Counted from the first letter of the stretch, positions 13,501 to 25,907 are shown. The stretch is DNA of 64,000 nt from Larimichthys crocea (GCF_000972845.2 NC_040032.1:9956334-10020333), one strand, 5' to 3'. Notes: generated by a model from the sequence alone, not told the origin. Numbers and translations are program-made.

Positions 13501-16500
13501 TTTGCATTTCTGATGAATGTTTAATCATAAAGAGTCAGAAAACGTTAAAAAAGACTGACAGCAGTCCAAGGTTATCATATTTACAGTGTTGTATAACAGA
13601 GAATATTTTAGTAGCTGGAACCAGCATGTCACTTAAACGTTTAATCAATTATTAAAATTGCTGGCGATTATTTCCCTGATTATCTAATCACTTCATCTTT
13701 GAAACTGTTTATCAAACTGGAAATAGAACGCAGCATCGTCGTAATCAGGATTAAATAACTGTGACCCACTTTGATTCAAAGTAAGAATGAAAACAAGTTC
13801 TCATTGTTGGATCTGGGAGAAACGTTCGGTCTTCAGCGGAGGAACTTCTTGATGTCCCACTTTTGTGCGAGCGGTTTGTTTTTGTCTGCATGAACGTGAC
13901 AGATATACCTGTGTGCCCCGTGCTTTCTCTCCCTTCACAGTCATTCAATGACAAACGTAAAAAGAATTTCATCTTTACGCGAAAGTTCCCGTTCTACAAG
14001 AACAAAGAGGGTGAGCAGGATGGCAGTGATTCAGACCGTAAGTAAGCTCGCAGACACACATGTTCTTCCATGCAGAGTCAGCGTAGGCCTGTGTAGAGCG
14101 GTCAGGGGGTCACAGGTGTGTTTCCTCTCATGGTCACATCATGTCGTCTTTGTTTTCTGTCTCTTTCTGTTGGAGCACAGTCGGACGCCTCCCGGCTCTG
14201 AGGAGAAGTCCACGTTGTTCTTTTTCTGTGTGATATTGTGCGACCCAGTTTCCCTTCAGAGATCATTTAGGCTCCGTCTCAGCCGTGTTGTATTCTGACC
14301 TCCACCCCCCCTGCTGGCTGCTCACGGTCTGGACAGAGACAGATCTATGAGCCCACAGCTCCGTCCTCTCACTTCCCTCCCCGAAACCTTTTGCTTATGT
14401 TGCGGCTGTCCTCCTTCCTCTCTTTCTTCTGCTCTGGCACGCTCTGGACGGCCAATAGGACATCCTGGGGATAGGTGATGATGGGTATGGGACAAAGACG
14501 TTCAGTAAGTTGGTCCAGGAATGATTCCTCGTCTCTCTCTCTCTCTCGTCTTATCTCCCCTCCTGCACTTGCATGCTGCATCTGTCGGACTTGTCTCGCT
14601 TCGCGGTGTGTTTGCCTCGTCACAAAGGGTGAAGCAGGTTCAGTAAACGCACCGAGGGCGTTGTTGTACGGTTCGTTTGGAGCCACAAGTCAAAGTAGCT
14701 TATTATGAATCGAACCACCCGGACACGAGGTCAAAACACTCAAACTAAAAGTCACATGCAGGTTTGATGAACAGACATAAACACATTTTTAATAACTGCA
14801 CCCCCTGACTGACGCCTCTCTTCAGACGTTGATTATGTTTAATGCATGTCTGCATGACATAAACAACTCTAATGTCTCCGTCTTTGTTTACGAGCATGTT
14901 AGTTTGAAGTAGAGCATGTCAGAGTTAACTTAATGTGTTGTTGACTGTTAATCAACAATCACTCCTGAGCTCGAGAGCGACACACTAAACCCAAAATATC
15001 AATAAATGTTTAAAAGTGAATGATTGTGGTTAATTAATTTCATGTGATTCATTCATGCAGCATGCGCTGTACACACACAAACATCAGTGAGATAGAAACA
15101 TGTTCTGTGATGCGTGGCATGTTTGTTCATGTCAGTATTTGGATTTGTCCATAAATAACATTTTTCACCGTGTTCCTCACCAGGGAGTCAAGAGGACGTG
15201 ATTCTCTCGTATGAACCTGTGCTGCGGCAAGAAAGTGAGTGGTGATCGAACACGTGAAGCACAGTCTGTTCATTTATTTCAAACACGTCTGTGTGATCGA
15301 GGAAATGAAGCAAAGCTCGAGCTGTGACTTCTGAATTAAAGCTCTTTGTTCCTTTGTTGCTTCCAGTTAATTATGCCAGACCCGTCATAATCCTCGGACC
15401 AATGAAGGACCGGATCAACGATGATCTGATATCAGAGTTCCCGGACAAGTTTGGGTCGTGTGTGCCACGTAAGTAGCCCCTGAGAACAGAGCGACGCGAT
15501 GATACCGACAGTCAACGTCTGTTTCGTGATGTGTTTACCTGCTAAATCACGAAGTCAGTGTGACGTACCAACATCACTTCAACCATCATTTCACTTCAAC
15601 CTGCAGAATTTTTGAATGATTGCTGATCATCTACGATCAAAACTTCTCAGTCTTGTTACCGCCGTCTTTCCTAACATCATGACATCCTAACAGGATCGCT
15701 CCCCTTGTGTGTTAACGTGTTCTCCATCAGCCAAAGTTCAGTTTTTATTTTGCATGTTATGATTTACCCATCTCTTTTTATTTCAATATACTTTTTTTTT
15801 GTACCGTGTAAAGCTGCCAACAGTTCAGGGCAACAAGGTGAGTGAGCGGAGCAGCTGATCCCTTTATTTAGAACGTGACTCTGACGTGACTTGTCCCTTT
15901 GGTTTGTGTGTTTGTCTGTAGACTGTTCACATATTAGGACACGTTCAACCTTTGTAGACGCTTTCATGTTCAGACAAAAAAGAGTAAAATATCTTTGAAG
16001 GTAAATGTGAGAGTCACCAAACTCTGGCTGTGTTTGGTAGGATTTCTTTACAGCACAGAGATGTTTGTGATCCCAACTCACCTCACAGTGATGTGCAGTC
16101 ACTCTAAGTTTTTATAGACTCGAGTTCAGCTTCTTGTCCTCCTTGCAACCAAAGATACCACTCGGCAGAAGAGGGACTACGAGGTGGACGGGCGAGACTA
16201 CCACTTTGTGATGTCCAGAGAGCAGATGGAGAAGGACATCCAAGAGCACAAGTTCATCGAGGCGGGACAGTACAACGATAATCTGTACGGGACGAGCGTC
16301 CAGTCTGTCAAATACGTGGCTGAAAGGGTGAGAGCTTATTTTTTACCTGTTTGAGACAGAAAGACGTGAAGACGACGTCTCCTCTGGACGGAGCTTTGAC
16401 TGAACGCTGTTTAGGATTTAGTTCAGATGTATAGCACAGGAGGCCGTGGTGGTTTTAAGTGTTCCTTCTCTTGTACAGGGTAAACACTGCATTCTGGATG

Positions 16501-17391
16501 TGTCTGGAAATGCCATCAAACGACTACAAGTAGCACAACTCTATCCCATCGCCATCTTCATTAAACCTAGATCTATTGATTCATTAATGTGAGTATTCAC
16601 TACAAGGCTGCACGTGCACGATACATTTAGTTTGATATTACTGAAGTCCCCCTCTTTATCATTTATAAATCAACGTCGTATCCTTCGTGCCTGTGCAGGG
16701 ACATGAACAAGAGACTGACAGAGGATCAAGCCAGGAAGACGTTCGACAGGGCGATGAAGCTGGAGCAGGAGTTTGGTGAATTCTTCACAGGTATTGATAT
16801 TTTAATAAAAAGATTCAGTTTGCGTCTCGCTGTTCACAGTGTGTAAGGCTGTCTTTGTCTAAAGAGTGAGGACGGTGGCCAAATTATCAAGATTATTGTA
16901 GAGAGCTGATGTTTAAGAAGTCTTGTGCGATTATAAAAGGAACAATATCATTGTGATGTTTCAGTTTTGTAAGATAATAATAATTTATTTTAACTTCCAG
17001 TGATTCTAATCGAAGATTCCAGCATGTTTTCTATGTTAAAGTTCAGTTTAACGTCTTAAATCCAACTCTGTGTGTCTTTCATTGACATTTTTACATTTTA
17101 AGCTCATGTTAAAGCTCCTACGTGTGATAATAACAGATTTACTTTTGTTTCTGATCATAACTGGCAATAATTAGTGTCAAACTTTGGTGCACGGGATCTT
17201 ATTTTACTCTCCTCTTAGACATTAGACAGCTCTGAGGCTTCATGAGTGACTGTATGTAACAATCTTGAATGTGTTGCTTTGCAGCTCTGGTTCAAGGAGA
17301 CACCTTAGAGGACATTTATAACCACTGCAAACAGGTCATAGAGGAACATTCAGGACCCTATATCTGGATCCCCTCGAAGGAGAAACTATAA
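2719..17391 (+). CDS. dlg2: dlg2 (PSD-93/chapsyn-110) MAGUK scaffold, 3' part
   Basis: This is the 3' part of a membrane-associated guanylate kinase scaffold that clusters receptors and channels at synapses. Coding exons: 2719-2874, 5512-5668, 8702-8804, 11418-11532, 11765-11941, 12034-12109, 13941-14037, 15184-15234, 15367-15468, 16155-16327, 16479-16588, 16699-16790, 17285-17391. Reading phase is kept throughout, and the stop is at 17389-17391. The first exon is the linker beginning [18 protein letters not shown]3 has the carboxylate-binding loop GLGF. SH3 starts at [13 protein letters not shown], with [10 protein letters not shown]. The hook and GK-like domain include [16 protein letters not shown] and end IPSKEKL. 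MAGUK GK domains are known as phosphopeptide binders rather than kinases. Residues such as [19 protein letters not shown] and [15 protein letters not shown] fit DLG2 better than DLG1, DLG3 or DLG4. PDZ1, PDZ2 and the start lie before the window. Confidence 0.93.
3183..3235 (+). repeat. Degenerate end of a teleost MITE-like repeat
   Basis: The stretch CTTTAAAGGTACATTGTGTA, followed by AGATTT, resembles the terminal sequence of an interspersed repeat common in percomorph genomes. Related fragments occur in bbx (about 44630-44757, inverted) and near 38070. The family assignment is from memory. Confidence 0.45.
3796..3828. repeat. (GT)n microsatellite
   Basis: GT repeat with one AT interruption in the dlg2 intron 2875-5511. 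Apart from this and the MITE-like fragment near 3183, I see nothing definite in that intron up to about 5330. Confidence 0.9.
5456..5511 (+). other. Candidate alternative start extending the dlg2 PDZ3 exon
   Basis: An ATG at 5456 in a good context (GCCAAG before it) opens a frame that runs without a stop into the PDZ3 exon. It would add [19 protein letters not shown] before EPRKVV. Codons end mostly in C or G, like the real exons and unlike the surrounding intron. The 150 bases upstream are fairly GC-rich. The normal acceptor TGTCTGTACAG at 5511 sits inside this stretch, so the segment would be used only by a transcript starting here. That product would have PDZ3, SH3 and GK only. This is inference; it could be chance. 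Confidence 0.4.
5968..5990. repeat. (TTTC)n microsatellite
   Basis: Short tetranucleotide tract in the intron 5669-8701. Confidence 0.85.
7417..8211. repeat. 11-bp minisatellite (GAGGACATGAT unit)
   Basis: About 72 tandem copies of an 11-bp unit, with GAGGATATGAT and GAGGACAGGAT variants and a few ATT or ACG changes, inside the dlg2 intron between the two PDZ3 exons. Because 11 is not a multiple of 3, every reading frame passes through all phases of the unit. The minus strand has no stops in any frame, which gives three overlapping open frames of 267-287 codons with an 11-residue Ser/Cys/Pro/His/Leu period. I do not regard these as genes. Confidence 0.95.
9749..9793 (+). other. Candidate 45-nt cassette exon of dlg2
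   Basis: A 45-nt segment is bounded by a good pyrimidine tract plus CATCAG acceptor and by a CAG/GTTTGT donor, within the intron between the PDZ3 and SH3-hook exons. The length is a multiple of three and phase 1 on both sides matches, so inclusion would insert 15 residues ([15 protein letters not shown]) in the PDZ3-SH3 linker without a stop. Another frame ([15 protein letters not shown]) is also open and looks protein-like, so a role in a different transcript cannot be excluded. Confidence 0.4.
10452..10500. repeat. (GA)n tract
   Basis: Imperfect GA repeat lying 85-130 bases upstream of the candidate internal start at 10585. GA tracts occur in promoters but are also common as plain microsatellites. 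Confidence 0.85.
10585..10594 (+). other. Candidate alternative first coding exon of dlg2 (MQT)
   Basis: ATGCAGACAG followed by a strong donor GTACGTGA. It ends in phase 1, as the SH3-side acceptor at 11418 needs, giving [12 protein letters not shown] protein starting here would contain only the SH3-hook-GK module. Upstream lie a CCAAT (10435-10439) and the GA tract, which could be a promoter. MAGUK genes are known for several alternative N-termini; that this exon is used is inference. Confidence 0.45.
12592..12676. repeat. Two-copy 42-bp tandem duplication
   Basis: The block containing ACATCAAGAAGTGCCGTGAA occurs twice in a row with a 42-bp period and no visible change, in the dlg2 intron 12110-13940. 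This suggests a recent slippage or duplication event. Confidence 0.9.
13300..13386. repeat. Two-copy 43-bp tandem duplication
   Basis: A second near-perfect direct duplication in the same dlg2 intron, with TTTGTTAACAAATTCAAGAT in both copies at a 43-bp period. Confidence 0.9.
15814..15837 (+). other. Candidate 24-nt microexon of dlg2 GK-like domain
   Basis: Twenty-four bases lie between a T-rich tract ending in AAAG and a strong donor AAG/GTGAGT, in the intron between 15468 and 16155. Inclusion is in frame in phase 1 on both sides. It changes ...CVP-H-TTR... to ...CVP-PANSSGQQD-TTR..., inserting eight residues near the start of the GK-like domain. I have a faint recollection that vertebrate DLG2 isoforms carry a similar PANSS-containing insert here, which would support it, but I cannot verify that. 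Confidence 0.6.
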
Positions 17392-20300
17392 TAACTCATC
17401 ACCCTGGAAGGGAGTCTGGACTGCTAGAAACTAGTAATAAGTTGTAACATATGATAACTGTATGGCGATGAATAGTCTTCATAAATAATTATTGTGAATA
17501 TGTTTTTTGGGTTTTTCTTTTGTTTGTTTTTTTATTTTCTCTTCCCTTTCTTTTGGTTATTGCTTCATTTTTCACTCAACATGAATGTTCCTGAATGTAA
17601 ACCACCAAGTGTTAGAAAACGTAGGTCTTGAAACATGAACCGTTTGTACATTTGTTCATTTATTTTTATTTTTTTTGTTCTTTTTAAGTTGAACAAAAAG
17701 GAAAAAGAAATGTACTGAAAACAAAATAAATCTGGGGTGTGTGTCAAAAACAGGAAACCCGGCGACGGCGTTAAAGAGCGTGCAGATTTCTTTTGGCTTC
17801 GCTAACGTAGGAAGGAGCGTAGGTTCTCCGACTGTGACGCCCTCGCCCTCCCGTCACGCTGCAGCAGCAAACACTCACATGAAGTTTGATGTTCGGTCTG
17901 ATTTTGTGCGACACGGCTTCGCTTTGTGTTTGTTTACATCGTGATTTCCTCCTTCTTGAATTATTGTATTTATTTCTCTGACGTGACACCGAGGACGTGC
18001 GAGGAACATGAATTATTCACTGTTTTTATTTTTATTTTTTTATTATTATGATTATTTAAAAGCAGACACTTCTCATCCAGCTGTTGCATTGACAATGAGA
18101 CGTAAAGGGAGGAAGCTGCTATCGGCAACAGAGATGTAACACTATATTTTGCTACTTAAATTGCTAGAGGGCACAAAAGCACAGAATTATTTATTATTGA
18201 AAATATAACTTTGATTAAAAGGTCATTTACAGAGCATATTTTATTTGAGTGATGTAGTATGTTGTGACTGTGTTAGGGTGGATGGAAACATTAAGGCGGA
18301 GGAGACATTTGATGTTCGTGATGTTTTGTAGACTTGGAGTGGAGAGGGTGGTCAAAATATTGAAATATTAAATTTAATTCTGAAACATATTTTTGTCTTT
18401 TCAAACTAATAGCAGGACAGTGAGGAATAGGAATAAAAATAAAGGACCGATACTTTTTAAAAGTATAAATATGGTAGAAAAGGTCAAATCAGATATTAAT
18501 ATTTGTAACAACATTGCAGAGTTATTAAGAGTTTAAAAGTTTAGTTACTTTACTTTGAAAGGACTCAGACTGAAAAAGGTTTGACAGTGATGGATCTGTG
18601 GTTTCAAAGGTTGGACCCTGACCCAGAGACCTGAGCCAGCGCTCTGGTTTATATGTAACTTATTTACATTTCCCTGCTGAGCTGCAGCAGACGGAAAGTA
18701 ACCCAAAAAAAAGAATTTTGTACTAAAAAGTGTAACTTTTCTAATCTTTGTCCCCCCGTCACGTCTATTGGAAGCTCAAGGAAGAGATCAGGAGGACCGA
18801 AGTTATCAAAGAGGCAACAATGTGAACCTCTCCTTTAATTATTAGACGATTACAAATTTCTCCTGCCTCTGGTTCAAACAGGAAGATGTTTAAATAGCTA
18901 CAATCATGGCTTACCTTTTAAATATTCAGCAGAACACCTGACAAGGTAACAAAGACCGTCCTGAATCAGCTCCAGAGAGTCAGGAGTAAAAAACGCTTCA
19001 CCGATCCAGCACGATACAAATATTTCCACTATGTATAGTTTACTCACCGGTGGCTTGCCTTGTTTGAAAGGGCATACAATATAGTACCTCGCTTTGTTAG
19101 AAAAAAAAACCTAAAATAAATATCCATTATGTACTTTAAGCACTTGGAATGACTAATGCATCTACCAGTGTGACGATGAGCTTCCCGTTCCCCTTAACTG
19201 CAACGCCATTGGTCGTTAGATCCCCATGACAACAATTTGTGAGTGATATATATACTTATATATATATATATATATTCTAGTATTCCTGCTCTTTGATTTA
19301 GACAGCATGTTTCACCCAACCTGTTATCAAGTAAATATAGTCGTGACATTAAATGCAGGTATGTTTCTAATCAATGGGACATTTCAAAAGTGCACTTATT
19401 CATTGTTTTTGACAAATAGGCACTGTATGATACCAGTAATTAATACCATTTTTAAAGCAAGTATATATAAAAACAACTTCCACTGATTTATTGTTGTGCG
19501 ACGGCGCAGTGAACCCCGAGAAGACTGAACCCTGTTTGACCTGTTTGAATGGACCACATACTGTACCCAGAGTAGCTGATTAAGCATTTAAAAAAAAAAA
19601 AAACATGCCACGCCATTTCTGAAACAGGTGTGTACTTTGAAGATGAAAAATGATGTTTTTATGTACAGATAGGATCGTGTGTCTCTCGTCCCTCGGCATC
19701 GATTGGTTGAGATTTTCAGCACTGATGTGCGTGAGTCAACACAAGCGTTTCCTTTTATTTCTTTTGCAATATGTTTCAAGACACCTGCCGTCATTCTTTT
19801 GCAGATTTTCCATAACGTATTGGTCACCACTTGCCTTAACAGAGAAGGTTTACTGTATATCAGAAAATTCAATCTTATAAATGTACTTTTCCTTTGAGAA
19901 TAGAACATTTTATTTAATCCTCCTTCACATCTAAACTCAAGTGAAAGAAGGCTGAATCAAATCTAAGGTCAATGTCATTCTACTGAGGGTGTTGACGCCT
20001 TGTACTGATAAAGTTAAAAGGCCGATGAGATATTTTATATTATGTAATTTTATCTTTAAAAAAAAGAAAAGAGCATTTCTGTGGCGACTGGAAAAACATT
20101 TTAAAATGGTTGATGAGGAGACGCCTCAATATTTTGACCCTTGTCTTTCCGAAAGTGTTACTGGCCAGCGATATGATGAGATGTAAAAGAAAATATATCT
20201 TCATACTGGCTTGATATTAACGCTAAACCTAATACAGTACTTCCAAAGTCATTGTGAACATTGTAACACATGATATTACATGATACAGGCCGGTGGGGAT

Positions 20301-20940
20301 TTGTGTGTGGAAATGTAAAGGATGTTGACCTATGCATGTTGCAACAGTCTTCTGTTTCCTGTGGATGTGCAATATTCAACACGACTGAAGCATTGGGGTA
20401 CTTGCTGTGTTTTAAGACATGATCAAACTGCAGATTTGAATCATTCAATCAGACTTGTGTCTATTTTAAACTTAAATAAAAACACTGTTGTAAGAGGTGG
20501 TCTCCAGGCGATATCTTGGTTGGTTAACACATGTAGCATATTTCCTTTTTCAGCAGTTTCCTGTTGTGAACATTATAGACCACTGCAGACAGGAAAACGG
20601 GGGGAGAGTAAGAGGGGCCCAACCTGGGTACATGGTGTACAAGTGCACGCCGTGTGAAAGGTGAGCTACAAATCATCTGTTATGCACTTATTAACAGTGC
20701 TTTTTGCAGCTCCGCCATCTGGATTGAGTACTTCATGTTGTCAGAGTTGATAAAATGTGAATAAACTTGCATATAAATACAGTGTTTTAGCAGTGGAGCA
20801 CACAAAACACACCTTGACCTGTCCACCACACGTTATAATGACACTATACAACATCCTTATAATAAAAAAAAAAACAGAAGCAATATATCTTAATAAATTT
20901 AATCTCTGCTATAAAATGTGTTTGCTGCAATACCTGCCAT
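17392..20940 (+). other. dlg2 3' UTR and AT-rich downstream spacer
   Basis: After the dlg2 stop the sequence becomes AT-rich with no coding exon that I can find. The first clear poly(A) signal is AATAAA at 17725-17730, and further AATAAA/ATTAAA motifs occur to about 20760, so a long 3' UTR is possible. A (TA)n run lies at 19246-19275. The short open frames here have no family resemblance. Confidence 0.6.
19246..19275. repeat. (TA)n microsatellite
   Basis: Alternating TA tract in the putative 3' UTR or spacer after dlg2. Confidence 0.85.
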
Positions 20941-22599
20941 TTTGAAAAGACAGAGCATGTGCTCTGTTGGCCACACCCCCGTGATGTGCGTCACATGACT
21001 GCAAATCCCAGGATGTGTCTCTTTAAAAACAAACGTAAATGGCAGCCACCAACCAAAGAGAATATTCTATGAAACATCTCAGACAGAAGGAGATCGAAAG
21101 GTGGACGGTCCATGATGAAACAGGAGAAAAACAGAATTACTATAAACAATACATGGAATTGGTAATTAGTGCATAATATATGCAGAAATAGATTTTTTAA
21201 ATCAACAATATCTTTTAAAAAATTCCCAAATATCATATGTTTATATTGTAACTTTGGTTCTCTGAGTGGAGAGACTATCTCTCTACTCCATTACATATTC
21301 CATATTTACCAGGAATGAGCATCCTGAATGTTGGAGTACGTGGAAAACCTGCAGCAGCAGCTCCTGGCAGAAGTTGTGGCTGGTAGAAATGCTGTTTTAA
21401 GCAAACCCAAGAGGCTCAAAGGGGGCTTGCATAAGTGCATCAAGGACTATATCCAAGTCCCATGGAAGGACTGAAGTTCTAGTTCAAGAGCTTCAAGTGC
21501 TATCCTTATTCACTAAGCACTGGTTTAACGGCTGCCACTACACACCTCAGAGGGTAACAGCAGACGTCCCTACCTCCAGCTGGGACTGCAAGAACGATGT
21601 CCTAGGTTAAGGATGTATCTGAGCTCCACACCAAGTCGTACCCCCCACAAGGCCTCTTAAACAGTCCTCACTACAGAGCCAGGAGTCATGTCCATCTTAG
21701 GAGCCAGGCCACAAATCTGAGCTCCCTCAGGACTGGGTGGAACGAGGTCCTGCATGACACAGCAGGTCTCTCCACCACAAGAATTCCCGCGTCCCTCCAT
21801 CCTGCTCACAGTAGTGGAAGTGGCTTACCTCGTCACATGAGGTCTGCAGGAACATGATGGCTTGCCAGGTTTTGAGATTAGTTGGATGGGTAGGTCACTT
21901 TAAGGACTCATGTGCATTAGTAGCCGGTCTTCCTTTCACCTACTGAAAGCCTTCAACTGAGGCCTGAGGTCCCCAGGCTCCCATACTGTGACCTCCGGTA
22001 GTGGTCAAGGCATTCTTGTCCACTGAACACACTTTCCCTTTGTGGCTTCAGCCATTCTCTCCAGTTTTCCCACTGCACCTCAGGAAGAGGCAACAACAGA
22101 CCTCTCTGGTACATTATGAAACAGTCCATGCAAGACTCTGGGGTCTTTCCTAGACAACACTGTATGTGGCTTACAGCTGGGAGAGATGATGCTTTTTAGC
22201 TTTTCTTGCCACCAGCAAACCGACGCCCAAACTTGTGTATACAGGTAACTAAATATAAACTCTTTTTCAGATCACATCAGGGGTTGTCACACACTGCACC
22301 CTGAGTCAGGTGGAAATCAAACAATCCCACTTGAGCACAAGGGCTTTATAGGTGAACCGTAGGGCGTGACCTGGCAAGTCAATGTGTCTGAAAGAAATAT
22401 CTATCTATCATATTCTACTGTACAGACAGCGGTATCTTCTTTACCACCTGTCAAGAAAGCAATATAGTGTACTTCCCAAAAATTTGAACTATTCCTTAAA
22501 GATTATGAGGTGGCATAACACAGTGACAAGCTAAAATGAACACGTCAATGAAGGTTCTCATCTTTCTTTGAGAAGAGTTCAATCTGGACCCACTGGACC

Positions 22600-22690
22600 A
22601 GGATGTAGATCCATGAAGACATTTCACCTCTCATCCGAGAAGCTTCTCAAGTTCTAGAAGAACTGGCAGAACAAGTCAGTGTTGCCCCAG
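22600..22690. repeat. Widespread teleost repeat fragment (left arm)
   Basis: The phrase ACATTTCACCTCTCATCCGA, followed by GAAGCTTCTCAAGTTCT, is one I recognise from many fish genomes as an interspersed repeat. I cannot name the family with confidence. The mirrored copy is at about 33210-33310. Confidence 0.55.
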
Positions 22691-23389
22691 ATTTTCTCAT
22701 ATAAAGTGAGCGTGATATTGATATTTCCTCGAGCTACCTTCTTTACTAATGTTTCATTGCTTTAATAGTGTCAAGTATCTTGGAGTCACTGAGAGTGGAT
22801 GTCAACGAAAGCACACAAAGCGAGTGTCACACAAACAATCTGCTGAACATATTGAAGCACTGTCAACACCCGACTTTCCACACTTGACTGCTTTGATGTT
22901 GAATTCAATCAAATAAAAGAAAACCTGAGTTTTTTGTGACATGATCACGTGTTCTGTGAAATCCTTTGACCTCAGAGATGTTGGTTTAACAAGCAACAGT
23001 AAATCAACTGAAGGTGCATAGCAGCTGTAAGGTAAGGACACTACTCAACTGTGGTTGCTTAAAAGTCTTGCCAATGTATGCTGTCTCTCTATTTTGAAGA
23101 TACAGGAAGATACAGACTTTGTTGGACAGCCTACAGATTATTATTGTGTTGTTACACTACCCCCACTAACCCAATTTCCTCTTTTCTAAAAGCCATCAAA
23201 GCCAATGATTCTCTCTTAGCAGTTGACTGTTACCAGTTCCTCAATTATTAACGCTTGCTACACCTTCTTCAGGTGTCATTTGTTGCCATCTGCTGGTGAA
23301 TTTGTGCAATGTTCAATCATGTGTTGGGTCCTGATGAAATAATGAAAGCCCAGCAGACATGCTGACTTTTCAAATCCCCCAAATTCCCC

Positions 23390-24340
23390 CCAAAAAGTTG
23401 GGACACTGTGTGAAATAAAAATAAAAACACAATGATCTGCAAATCCTTTTAGACCTATAGTCAAGATATTTCTAGTACCTGCACCTCTTTACTTGAAAGC
23501 TACACTGTTAACATGAGCAGAATGTGGCTTGGCATCATCTTGCTTAAATAACTAAGGACGTCTCTGAAAAAAAGATCATCTGGATGGCAACATATGTCTG
23601 TACTGTTCAGCATTAATGGTGCCTTCACAGATGTGCAAGTTACCATTGCCATCGCCACTAACACACTCACATATCATACCAGATGCTGAACTTTCTGAAT
23701 GGTCCTTTACCTCTTTAGCCTGGAGAACATGATGTCCATGATTATCAAAAACAATTTGGGATGTTTCTGTCAGTCTCTGTCTGAGAAGCTCGTAGTGTTT
23801 CTGGATGCAGTTGATATGTATATACCTTTCTCTTTGGAGTGTTAACTCGCATTTGTAGATGCAAAACAAACAATGGTTTTCTGAAGTGTTCCTGAGCCCG
23901 GGTAGTAATATCTGACATACAATCATGTTGGATCAAAGGTCACAGGCGTCCAATGCCCTCATGACACAGATTTCTGTGGGTTCTCTGAATTAGATGAGAA
24001 TGGATTCACTAAATTCATCGCACTTGTCCATTAAAAAATTGCCTTGCCTCATTCTTGCTTGTGAACAACTGAGCCCTTTGAGGACGCTTCTATCACACAA
24101 AATCATGTTACCACCTACAACTTGAAACATTTACTAACTTCTCCAGTCTTTTGTTGTTCCTGTACTAACTTTATTGTAACATGTTGCAGGTATCAAATTC
24201 AGAATGACAAAAAAAAAACCAATACAGTTGGTCCATTTGAACATTAAATATCTCGTCTTTGTGCTGTATTCATTGAATATAGGTCAAAAAAGGATTTGCA
24301 TTCTGTTTTTATTTATGTTTGAACAGCGGCCCAGCTTTCC
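23390..24340 (-). mobile_element. Degenerate Tc1/mariner-like transposon (left arm)
   Basis: Minus-strand fragments resemble fish Tc1-type transposase sequence: GLRNTSENHC..., FDNHGHHVLQAKEVKDHSES and GNLHICEGTINAEQY, with frameshifts and stops between them. The flanks carry GGGACACTGTGTGAAATAAA and AAGGATTTGCATTCTGTTTT, typical of the ends of a common fish DNA repeat. It is too decayed to encode an active enzyme. The exact family (Tc1-like versus another DNA transposon reusing such sequence) is uncertain. Confidence 0.65.
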
Positions 24341-25459
24341 CCAAAAGCACAGGTGTTGGTAATGACTTTAACAATGGCTCTATTCTATTCAAGAGTTCCC
24401 GTAAGCCATGACAGTTGAGCCCTGAGTAGTACCAGAACCCTGAAACTGAAGCAGTAAATGGAATTCAGCCATCATTCAGGTTATTATTTACACCTGTGCT
24501 TTTTCCTACAGTGAGTTGTAAGAACACCTGTCATGAAAGGGGCTTGCAAACAACACGAGACTAAACTCAATCTAAAATTTGATTTGTGGTTGAAATCTGC
24601 TTAAAATCTATAAAATAAGGTTTCTTAGTTTAGCTCTGCGAGGAGACTCAGTGGTGTTTGAATCCAGATAAAGCTCACAGAGTTGAATCAGAATATGGAT
24701 TGCCTGAGGTCATTTCGTTCAAGAATATCCAGTTCTTCATGTTTTTAATGTGCTAAATTGTTGTTGTTTTTTTGTCTTTTTGATCCAAACGTGTAGTCAG
24801 TGCGTCAGTGGATGTTAGGAAGGGCTGCCGTATCTTGTAGAAGGTGTTTAATGTAATCAAATGTAATAATTTTTCGTGTGGGCATGGGCACACTGAGTGA
24901 GGTCAGGGGGCAGTGAAGAGCTTCGGCACTACAGTTTGGCCTGTTACTTTACTAACTGTTTCAGAACTCTGACAGTAGAAGGCAGGATAAAAACATGTGG
25001 CCACAGTCAGCAGGTGAGTCTGTCAGGGTAGATTTAGGCTAGTTCGGCATCAGTGAAATAAACTCTCTGCAGAATTTGACATTGTAAATAGAGGATGAGT
25101 GAACACTATTCAGCATCTCCTCCCAACTGTTCATCAGACTGAGGTTCTGGTCCTTAGCAGCTGGTCTGGACACAGTGTATGGATGTATTTGAGTCCTCTC
25201 TGCTTGATAGTGAGAGTTAAGAATTGGTCTGTCAATGATGGAGGAGGTATGTTGGGAAACGTATCTGCTCACCCACACCCACATGCATGACCTCCAGAAC
25301 CTCCACTGGCTCCAGGTTCCACAAAGCCCTCCTGAAGCCTCCTCTGTCCATCTGATGCTGACCTCCTGACTCCTCCACCACTACCCAGGAACCAAGCACT
25401 GAACCTGGGTCGGTGTCAGAGCCTTCTTCTCTGCAGCTGCCCTCCTCCTCCCTCTAGAC

Positions 25460-25907
25460 CAGTGGTTCTTAACCTGGGTTCGATCGAACCCTAGGGGTTC
25501 GGTGAGTCGGTCTCAGGGGTTCGGTGGAGCGTCCGCCCTGGAATTTTTTATACCATTTGTTACAACATATCTTTGTGAGCAATCGTTTTCGAGGATGCTG
25601 GACATAAAAACTAAGAAAAGGAACAGACTTTGCTGTAAAAAGACATGAGACTGGCACTTGCCAAGGTGAAGCCACGCATATCTGAACTGGTCTCTCAAAG
25701 GCAACAGCAGAAGTCACACTGAGGTAAGTTGTTGTGAGTTCATGCACTGTGTTGGTTTTGTTATTTGAACAAGGTGATGTTAATGCACGGTTCATTTTGT
25801 GCACCAGTAAAAAAAATCATATTTTATTTTTTACTAAAGAAGGGTTCGGTGAATGAGCATATGAAACTGGTGGGGTTTGGTACCTCCAACAAGGTTAAGA
25901 ACCACTG
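25460..25907 (+). mobile_element. Non-autonomous hAT element with transposase C-terminal remnant (left arm)
   Basis: Terminal inverted repeats CAGTGGTTCTTAACC and GGTTAAGAACCACTG bound a 448-bp element flanked by an 8-bp target-site duplication, CTCTAGAC/CTCTAGAA. The inside encodes a remnant of the hAT C-terminal dimerisation region: TYLCEQSFSRMLDIKTKK, then after a frameshift MRLALAKVKPRISELV. It looks like an internally deleted derivative that kept the 3' end of the transposase gene. It cannot move on its own. Confidence 0.85.

Noticed and set aside
14369..14686. Minus-strand open frame of 105 codons in a dlg2 intron
   Set aside because: It has no recognisable family, no splice or promoter context, and includes a CT/GA-rich stretch that keeps frames open by composition.
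2719..17391. Assignment of the MAGUK gene to dlg1, dlg3 or dlg4
   Set aside because: The linker [15 protein letters not shown]...[13 protein letters not shown] and residues in the hook and GK region agree with DLG2 as I remember it; DLG1 has other residues at many of these sites and DLG4 is more distant.
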